Shown: positions 56,311-64,000 of the stretch, piece after piece
How the letters are laid out: every line of letters starts with the position of its first letter
Numbering within the stretch: position 1 is the first letter of the stretch
Source: Harmothoe impar
Lineage: Eukaryota; Annelida; Polychaeta; Phyllodocida; Polynoidae
DNA: 64,000 nucleotides
Assembly (NCBI GenBank): GCA_947462335.1
Contig: OX381721.1
Location: forward strand, 37,660,488 to 37,724,487
Reading direction: 5' to 3'
Program-made: the position numbers and the translations under genes
The notes under the pieces: generated by a model
Database searches by the model: none
What the model was told of the DNA's origin: nothing
What the model saw: only the letters and a program-made list of their open reading frames with translations

Positions 56311-57349
56311 GATAAGAGAAAAATTAATTGTGGTTTTATTCCAGACTATGGTCATTAATGATGGTTTATAATTAAGGTGATAAAGCTAATGGAATTGATG
56401 AAATGCTAACTCACTAAGTATACATATATTGCTTTGTTGGCTAAATGGTTTCTTAAAGGCTACAAATATAAGCAATTACACTGTATTCTAACAGAGGCCA
56501 TAGTGATGCAATCCGACATTAGAGCATCCATTTCAAAATGAATTATGCCAACTGTAATAAAATAAGGTGAACTATAAAGACCAAGATCAGTGCTGCTACC
56601 AAGAGTCTAATGGCAAAACTGTTAAATGTAAAAAAGCAAACTTTTGTAATGAAATAATGCAGTCGTTTCCCGACCAGAATATGATAAATTACAAGTGTTG
56701 GAAGGTAATTAGCATCGAGACTAACACTAATTAGCACTGAGACTAAGCCTTAGGTCTAAAGCATGTTGAATGTTTTGATGTGTATATAGATGTTCTATTT
56801 CTATAGTTATGGTTAGGAAACTGTGCTCCTCATGAAAGTATTTCCTTTAGGGGCAGTTGTACGGCTTGCAATGTGGCTCTTTTAAAAAAGCTGGTCTGCA
56901 ATCATGATAAGTTTGCCAAGGGTTGATTTGGCACACTAATTTCTCAGATTGCTTGGAATATCCTAAAACAAACCCCTGCTGATACATAATGAACCAGACA
57001 TTGATCTAATATTGACAAACTTTTGAAACAAAGACAATAAAACAACATGTCTCGCAAGTCTCCTAGTTTATGGGCGCATTTACCTCAGTCATTTCATTTT
57101 CAAAGATATTAGGAGCAGATGCCACATTATAATGATGAATACATTATATGACAAATGTTTATGCTGATTCTGAAATAATTTAGTAACAATCCTTTATGTT
57201 TTCTCAATCATAAAAACCTGTCTATGATCGTTTAGTTAACAGTGATATATACCTTCTCTGTTTTTGCTATGGTCTTCCTAGCTGAGGAAGATCCTTTTTA
57301 TAGAACAATAATGCTTCGATACAGAAAGCACTGTTGAGCATCTCATGAG

Positions 57350-57480
57350 AAATAGTCTCTAGTCAATGTGAATTGAGGGAAAATCATCATGACAGTACTC
57401 CTCAGAACTTCGATACAGCATATGGGGATTAATCTCATTAAGTTGATAATCTGATTTCAAGAGGAGTGCAGAGGAGCACA
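57350..57480 (+). repeat. dispersed old repeat (AGTGTAAATCATC family)
   Basis: GAAAATCATCATGACAGTAC, CTCCTCAGAAC, TTAATCTCATTAAGTTGATA; same order as at 6430 and 56190. Confidence 0.45.
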
Positions 57481-58089
57481 GCTTGGAGGACATTAGAGCC
57501 ACATGGTATAATGTATTTATGATGAGTAGATAATGAGCCTAGAAATCAAATTGATGGTATTCAATAATATATAACATGAGGCTATAGTGGAGATTTAGCT
57601 GACGGGTGTTTGAATATTAAGCTTTTTTTTGGGCAGTCAATTCTTATAATTTTTAACAGAGGACAAATGATATTGAATCCACCAATCAAAATACCCATTC
57701 CATTAATCAGGAATCCCTGTTCAATCATTACCACTAGACATTATGGCCGAGGGGATTTTGTGTATTTGGTTAAAACTTGTATTTTTTATAGACATATTTA
57801 ATTTGTTGAAACATCCACTGGTCTGAAATATAATTCCACTAACAAAGCCTAATCTCTTTGTCCCTATTTGATTCCACAAAACAGAAACATTTCCTATGAA
57901 GTAAAATCATCAACTAACCTATTTCATATTTCCTCTATTTACTGCTGCAAATGTAAGTAAGTGTTTTTTGAACAAAAGATTTACCTAGATGTACTAGAAA
58001 ATGTTTTGTTAGATGCACTTTCAAGTGACAATGGCCACAGAATATATTTTCTTGGTAAGAGCAACTAATCTAAACAGACTTTTATGATA

Positions 58090-58324
58090 GAAAAAGACGT
58101 TGCCCCACAACACCCACAACCTGCTTGTGAGTTCATCGATCATGTCCTACATCCACCCAGATCATACGACACGTGTCCTTAACCCAATCAGATCAGGCCA
58201 TGCCCTTCACTGCCTGCAGCAACCAGTCACACTCTCCTACCACAGTAACTGACTAGAGATGGTAAGGATCTTCAGCCAAAGTCATCAATGGTTTTCGGAG
58301 TGAGAAGTGTTGAGCCAAGCATAG

Positions 58325-58380
<56 letters not shown>

Positions 58381-58515
58381 CATCTATCTATCTATCTCTA
58401 TATATATGTGTTGATAAGGGATTACCTCTGTGCCATTTATGAATGTACACCTAAAATAAGATTGGACAGAGACAGTGAATAAATGGTATCCCAAGTACAT
58501 TGTCTACATCATTTT
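58090..58515 (+). repeat. old segmental duplication, copy 2 left part
   Basis: Aligns with 51770-52080. Contains the (TATC)n microsatellite. Interrupted at 58516 by the 3,985-bp element. Confidence 0.65.
58325..58398. repeat. (TATC)n microsatellite
   Basis: About 18 tetranucleotide units with one CATC interruption. Confidence 0.95.
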
Positions 58516-59040
58516 TAGCGCGTAAGCCAATCTGGCTGAGAGTGACCACGACTGCCAAATTGAGGGTTTGGTCGCCACCATGATTTTTAGATAGCTATAT
58601 GTATAGGCTATCGGAAAATATGAGGTGGCCTTGCCTCAGGAGTAGCTTTAGGTCAGGGCAGGGCTTCAAGGTCGGAGAAGTCTAGAAAAATCTGAAATTT
58701 ATTTATTCCCGTATGTAAGTGCAAAGTCACTTTAATTTTGAATTTCTAATCAAATAAAATAGCTGCGATGTACTACTCATCAAGGGCAACACAAAAAAGA
58801 CAAAAAAGATAACTTTCGTCATGGTCAACATCATTCAATTCAAGGTCAATCTTAGAAAAGTGACTTTTCTATCAAAACAGTTACCTTTCAATTGTTATAG
58901 GTTCATGGATTATATCCAGACTTTCTCCATAATGCATGAGGGAATACCTACATAGTTGGGGATCATGGAAAAATGAGGTGGACTCCCATATTACATGCCT
59001 TTTTGTAAGGCTTAGCCTCATTCCACCATGATGCTATAAA
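58516..59040 (+). repeat. left inverted repeat of the 4-kb element
   Basis: Pairs with 61990-62500. Within it AAGGTCAA and CTTGACC-like motifs recur. Confidence 0.75.
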
Positions 59041-60284
59041 ATAGCAGATTCACAATAACACACTCAAGAGGCCAGGATCTTGATTTAACTTTGTCTTTTC
59101 CTTCATTTTAAAAACCTAGAATATACTATGTTGTAAGGCCAACCCAAACGACCCTTTCATAAAGGTCAAGGTCACTTAAATGAAGGTCACATCACAACTG
59201 AGAATAATCAACTTTGGATGGTTATAAAGTTGAAAAATATGTTTATATACATATCAATGTGTGTCTTTGTATAGCTATACAGAGGGGTTCAAAGAATAAT
59301 ATGGTTAATTTACATATCATGCACCTTAGTGTAGGTGCAAGCCTCGTACCTCTGGTCTAAACCGCATTTAGACATATGGATTCTCCCATGTGCCTTGACC
59401 TTTCCTTTTTGTTTTATATCAACTTCTAATATATCACTGAGGTAGGGCATACCAAAGAACTCATCTGACCTGACCTTTATCCATGTCAAGGTCATTTTTA
59501 TTGGAGGGTACAATGATGCCAAATGACTAAAATGTCTTAACATCTCAGTTGTTGACAGAATGATGTATGTAAACATATCTAGATATATCTAGATATCACA
59601 TGCATACCAAAATCATCAGTATCTTTATAAATATTGATGTAGTGACCCTATCTAATGTCAAGGTCATTGTTACCAACTAAATGAGAAGACAGGCCTTTAG
59701 ATGCAGGATATAGGGCTACTACTCCTAGCATCCTTAAAACCATTTCATATAATGGTCATCAAAACAATAATTTGGAACCAGGCATATTGTGATTTTCATA
59801 TATAGAGGTCAGGAGGGTGGTGCCCTGGTTACGGCGACAAGCACTGATAAGAGCTGACAAGACTGTGACAGGCCTGTCCCCTGTTTGTCCCCTATTTGTA
59901 CCCATAGTGGTATGTTTCATCAGTGGGTTTAACTTCAACCAGGGAAATTAAAAATGGTGGACCTACCGGGTATAACTCCAGATTCCTATAGAGTAGTTTG
60001 ACTGTATTAAAGTACAGTGAATAGGAACACACAATAGATGACAGGACCTTAATAATTCTGATCGTCGATAAAGCTCAAGCACGCAAGTATTGTTTTAACA
60101 TTGATGAAGTTTGTGCATAGAATGTGTACATCTTAGAGGAGAGAGTTATACGGGAAAGCTACATTTGACATATACATGTGGTGAATAAATTACTTGAATA
60201 AAATGTCTGATAGGAATCTGGGCATGACTCCAAGAGGCTCCTTGCCCATAGGGTGATTATACATCCAGTCATTCAACACAAGGA

Positions 60285-60660
60285 AAAAAACATGCAAACT
60301 GCAGTGCAGACAGTAGGAAAGACTGGACAATGTCCCCTGACTTGTTCACATTATTTTATACATCAGGAAATTTATAATAGCTCCACAGAAGAAGGTTATG
60401 CTAACTAGTTTATAGTGTACACTTCCAAAATTATTGAAGAAATAATACCGAATTACTTGTGCTTTACCAACCCCGCATTGGTTAGTGGTGCTCATTGGCA
60501 TGCACGCATTCACTACATGTGACAGTGTAAGTGCTTTTGCTGGACGATGGAAAATCAGCAGTCTGAAGATTCTAATGAAGGACAAAAACATGCAAACTGT
60601 CATGCAAACTGTAGGAAAAGACTGGACTATGTCCCCTGACCTGTCCACACTTCTGTAAGA
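60285..60660 (+). repeat. about 65-bp direct repeat inside the 4-kb element
   Basis: ACATGCAAACTG followed by GTAGGAAAGACTGGACAATG and TCCCCTGAC at about 60290-60350 recurs at about 60588-60650 just upstream of the CXC-like frame. Confidence 0.7.
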
Positions 60661-61123
60661 ATTTGCATGCAAAATGTATGCAGCCAGATTGTAGATCAAG
60701 AAGGTGAATGAGTTGAGATATCAGCTGTTCAGGGTCAAGCGTGGTGATGTTGAGTCTGGGCAATTGCCACCATGTGAGGACTATTTGTACAAGCATTGCC
60801 TCAGGGCTAACTATCAAGTAGCAATCTGGAGAAGAAGCTTTGAGCCATTCCCAGTAATTCCAAAGCCCCAAGATCATGGTGGGATCATTGAAGGCACAAA
60901 TCTATCAACTGACTGGGTGAGAGGTTCTCCAGCCCCAGAGGTAGTCTCAGAATTGATGGCCTGCACTTGCTCAAGATCTTGCCAACAATCTAAATGCCCT
61001 TGTGTTGATAATGAATTGCAGTGCACACCAGCCTGTAAACTGGATGACTGTGCCAATATGATGCATAATGAGATTCAACAGCAAATGAGTGACAGCTCAA
61101 GTGAGGAAAGCGACATTGACTAG
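60659..61123 (+). pseudogene. 3' end of a cysteine-rich CXC-like protein gene (decayed)
   Basis: The frame 60704-61123 encodes 139 residues ending in an acidic SDSSSEESDID tail and a stop. Motifs in order: QLPPCEDYLYKH (20-31), RANYQVAIWRRS (34-45), WVRGSPAPEVVSELMAC (71-87), then eight cysteines at 87-116 spaced C-x-C-x3-C-x4-C-x-C-x6-C-x3-C-x4-C. This resembles the C-terminus of an uncharacterised invertebrate family with tesmin/TSO1-like CXC cysteines, which bind zinc and DNA. In the same frame upstream, EFACKMYAARL (60659-60691) belongs to the family too but is followed by TAG at 60692-60694, and TAA lies at 60656; there is no ATG at the start, so the gene is broken. It lies near the centre of the 4-kb TIR element, so it may be that element's own gene or captured cargo. 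Strength of the family call rests on motif memory. Confidence 0.65.
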
Positions 61124-61989
61124 TAGTCCAATACAATAAATCTGAACACACTGTACAAATTAGATGTTCCTGTCATCAGTCATAAGTTTGTATCATATAC
61201 AATAACCATAATTAGAATGACCTTGAACCCAATAAAGGTCAGATAAGGTCAGATCTAAATCCTTAACTCTTCATAGTAAATTTAATCCAGAGATATCTAT
61301 GTAAAATTGTTTAAGTAATTAAGTGACCTTGACCTGAATGAAGGTCACATTCAAAGAGTGTTTTGTGTTGACCCACCTTAACCCATTAGGGCTGACCAAG
61401 AAAGTATTTTCTGGTGGTGGGCCCAGATGTTTTGCAGAAAACTTTCCCAAATCCAAACGAGTTAATTATGATGACTATAGTCCATGCTTGGCCAGCAATG
61501 GTATAAAATATAGAAGATGCTCAGCCAGCCATGGTATTTTCTATAGTCAATGCCAGGCCCTAAAGGGTTGATAAAATATGATAAACTGTATATGAAATTC
61601 TATCACAATTTGAGGCCAATATGTTTATATGCAGTTTCTATTTTATATGAACAATGACAAGAGGCCTTAACCTACACTTTACTGTATAATACGGATTTCA
61701 AACACATTTTTTCTTAAACTGCATATATTTGATGCTATGCACAGACAGATATTGATGTGGATATTTCTGTTCACTTTATTACCATCCAAGATTGATTTTT
61801 ATCAAACATCTAATTTTACACATCTGACCTTGATTTAAGTGACCTTGACCTTTAAAAAATAAAAATGAAAAAGACATTTCGGTCGGCCTCACAGCATAGC
61901 ATATTCTAGGTGTTTAACATGAATGAAAAAACAAAGTTATTGCCAGGTTCTTGCCCTTTAAGTGTGCTGTTGCAGACCCTGCTTTTTTA

Positions 61990-62500
61990 CAGCATCGGTG
62001 TGGAATGAGGCCATGCCTTACCAAAAGCCATGTGATATGGAAGTCCACTTCGTTTTTCCATGATCCCTAACTATGTAGGTATTCCCTCATGCATTATGGG
62101 GAATGTCTGGATATTTTTGAGGAATCTATTAGAGTTGAAAGGTAACTGTTTTAATAGAAAAGTCACTTTTCTGAGATTTACCTTGAATAAAATGATGTTG
62201 ACCTTGAGAAAAATTACCTTTTTTGTCTTTTTCGTGTTGCCCTGAATGAGTAGTATGCTGTAGATATTTTATTTGTTGGGAAATTCAAATTTAAAGTGAC
62301 TTTTCACTTGCATATGTGAATCAATAAATTTCAGATTTTTCTAGACTTCTCTGACCTTGAAGCCCTGCCCTGACCTTAAGCTACCCCTGAGGCAAGGCCA
62401 CCTCATATTTTCTGATACCCCATACAAATAGCTATCTAAAAATCATGGTGGCGACCAAACCCTCAATTTGGCAGTCGGAAATGGCTTGGCTTACGCGCTA
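61990..62500 (-). repeat. right inverted repeat of the 4-kb element
   Basis: Reverse complement of 58516-59040 with moderate divergence; ends TTACGCGCTA at 62500. Confidence 0.75.
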
Positions 62501-63435
62501 TTTGTATAGTTCTTTATATAAGCTATAGGATGTCAAAGTTGTTTCTATGCACGCATTAAGAAGATACTATGTTCTTATTGAATGCCTTTGTTTACAGTGT
62601 CTTGGACGTGCATGGCTGTCACATCGACACATTCCTTAATGTCCAATATCTAATTCCCTGCTTCCTCCAAGATGTCAGCTGTACGGACTGCTCTAAATTC
62701 AATTACAGTTCAAACTAGGGTAACTTTGTCCAGGATATCCTATAAATCGATTTTGAGATGAGCCATGTGGCTGAGAAAGATGCATAGCCCAACTCAAGCA
62801 AGAAGATCAGGCCTGATAATCCAAAAGCATGTGGTACTAATCTGATTCCCCCTAGACCCATAAATAACACACAATTTAATGATCCTGAGCCTTTGAATAC
62901 GGTCATGCTTGTAAGGCCCTGGGTTCTGTGTCTCTATGCTCAGATCATAATAGGACTGATTCCCATATCTTTGTGCCTCTAATGATTTAAATATTACGTA
63001 TTAAGGGTACAGTCATGTGTTGAATTTATATATTGATCACTTCTCATTTCTTATTAGCCCAATTTGTGCGATGGAATTAGAAAAAAGCCCCTGATAAAGA
63101 ATAAGGAAGATACTTTGAGTGTGTAGAAGAGATCCAGAATTCCATTGGACGCCTTTATTTCCCTGTAGAATTTAATATCCATAATTTCAATATACACTTG
63201 TCTCCACGTTCTCATTGACACTATTGACACGAACACTATTTTAATATACCTGTCTCCAATCAATTAGGCCCGATGCCAACATTGTGTGTCAAGATAGTTC
63301 TATAAAGATATAAGTTGTAGTCTCATAGGGTCATGCTGAGACTGTTAGTGGTACTGACAGGGAGGTGTCACAACCATCATCATTCCTGACAGCCAAATTA
63401 ATTATTAAATTGTTTGATCAACCATTGACCCTTCT
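62501..63435 (+). repeat. old segmental duplication, copy 2 right part
   Basis: Aligns with about 52090-53215 after removal of the MITE there: GGATGTCAAAGTTGTTTCTA, GATGCATAGCCCA, GGGTACAGTCATG, GTACTGACAGGGAGGTGTCA, ATTATTAAATTGTTTGA. Confidence 0.7.
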
Positions 63436-63739
63436 TGACTTTTTTTTTCTCTTTTTCTCTTTGGATCTAAAACCCATAGCTTAAGGATAGCCTTTGTATG
63501 AAATCTCTGTCTTTAATTAACTTTTTTTTTTGGGGGGGGGAGATGGAGCGAGGGAAGAAGGCCTAATTTATGACACAGATTTGATCCCTGTCAGAGGAAC
63601 AACATCAACTGAATCATACTAGTACAGAAAGTGCAGATACTGCCCCTGGTTCTCCATGACATTTTTAATCACACAGTGCCATGTCACTGATCCTAGCTCA
63701 ATTTGAATTTTGACTTAATAGGTAGAGAAAATCTGCAAG

Positions 63740-63905
63740 ATGGCATTGATAACGAGGTGCTGTGGGAAATAAGGGGTGGCTTATATTTACAGCAGTGGGA
63801 CAGGATAAGAAGCTGAATGATGTGTTAGAGTGAGACCAGCCCAGCGTCCCCCAGCCAGGGTGTCTATGTTGGATAGAAGGGATGGCCATCAGGACTTAGG
63901 TCTGC
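63740..63905 (+). repeat. dispersed repeat family (GTGGGACAGGATAAGAAG), third copy
   Basis: TTGATAACGAGGTGCTGTGG, AGTGGGACAGGATAAGAAGC, CCAGCGTCCCCCAGCCAGG; related to 36330-36640. Confidence 0.6.
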
Positions 63906-64000
63906 AGTTAAGGGAGTAGATGGTCCTTATGGAAACAAGTCCGACATCAATATCAATATGATATGTCTCAGATAGATGGATGATCTGTAATGCTTGCTGC

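Larger units (their letters stand above)
58516..62500. mobile_element. 3,985-bp element with about 510-bp terminal inverted repeats
   Basis: TAGCGCGTAAGCCAA at the left and TTGGCTTACGCGCTA at the right. The arms 58516-59040 and 61990-62500 pair over their length with moderate divergence (blocks GAGGTGGCCTTGCC, TTTTTAGATAGCTAT, AATGCATGAGGGAATACCTA, GTGACTTTTCTAT). The interior has several AAGGTCAAGGTCA-type repeats and the decayed CXC-like gene. The flanks (TTTT left, TTTG right) give no clear target duplication. The paralogous site at about 52090-52130 lacks it, supporting insertion. Confidence 0.75.

Noticed and set aside
60346..60877. Minus-strand frames overlapping the CXC-like gene
   Set aside because: Antisense shadows of the plus-strand frame, which alone shows family motifs.

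Overview
The window looks like non-coding DNA from an animal nuclear genome, most likely a marine invertebrate. Reasons: no dense coding, one C-type lectin exon with good splice sites, Penelope-type reverse transcriptase, many kinds of TIR elements and MITEs, satellites, tRNA-derived SINE pieces, and dispersed AAGGTCAAGGTCA-type repeats often seen in molluscs. A mollusc or another lophotrochozoan is my guess; the sequence does not prove it. No complete host gene is present.

Layout. 0-13.6 kb: a C-type lectin exon (minus strand), MITEs (2.3, 3.8, 6.8, 9.4, 10.4 kb), a 923-bp TA-flanked element built of GATCATGTACGTC repeats (8.3-9.2 kb), and a Penelope-like RT fragment (10.7-11.1 kb). 13.765-23.251 kb: a 9,487-bp element with 711-713-bp terminal inverted repeats, AG...CT ends and a perfect 6-bp target duplication (CACAGT). 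These are the hallmarks of Polinton/Maverick elements, but I recognise no Polinton gene inside. Instead it carries an array of E2F-like, CHR-like, CACGTG, ETS-like and CCAAT motifs in each TIR, a near-perfect 49-nt hairpin in each TIR, two tandem units that look like structured RNA genes, a large foldback, a CTG-rich tract and nested MITEs. It sits inside an older repeat marked by the core CCGACACTTTTA, another copy of which lies at 39-40.7 kb.

25-42 kb: (TA)n, a 20-bp minisatellite, an about 211-bp satellite with a three-unit higher-order repeat (27.9-30.1 kb), and a duplicated 1.1-kb segment (A at 30.9-36.0 kb, B at 36.9-38.0 kb). Copy B is an empty-site control: copy A equals copy B plus a 942-bp TA-flanked element and a 3,014-bp AT-flanked element. 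The larger insert carries a 146-bp satellite with an RFX X-box-like palindrome in most units.

42-64 kb: mostly unique-looking non-coding DNA with a GAACACAACAT repeat field (47-48 kb), an old diverged duplication (51.8-53.2 versus 58.1-63.4 kb), and inside its second copy a 3,985-bp element with about 510-bp TIRs that holds the decayed 3' end of a cysteine-rich CXC-like protein gene.

The best candidate for something undescribed is the 9.5-kb Polinton-like element: a long-TIR element without recognisable Polinton genes whose ends resemble a cell-cycle promoter and whose interior appears to encode structured RNAs.
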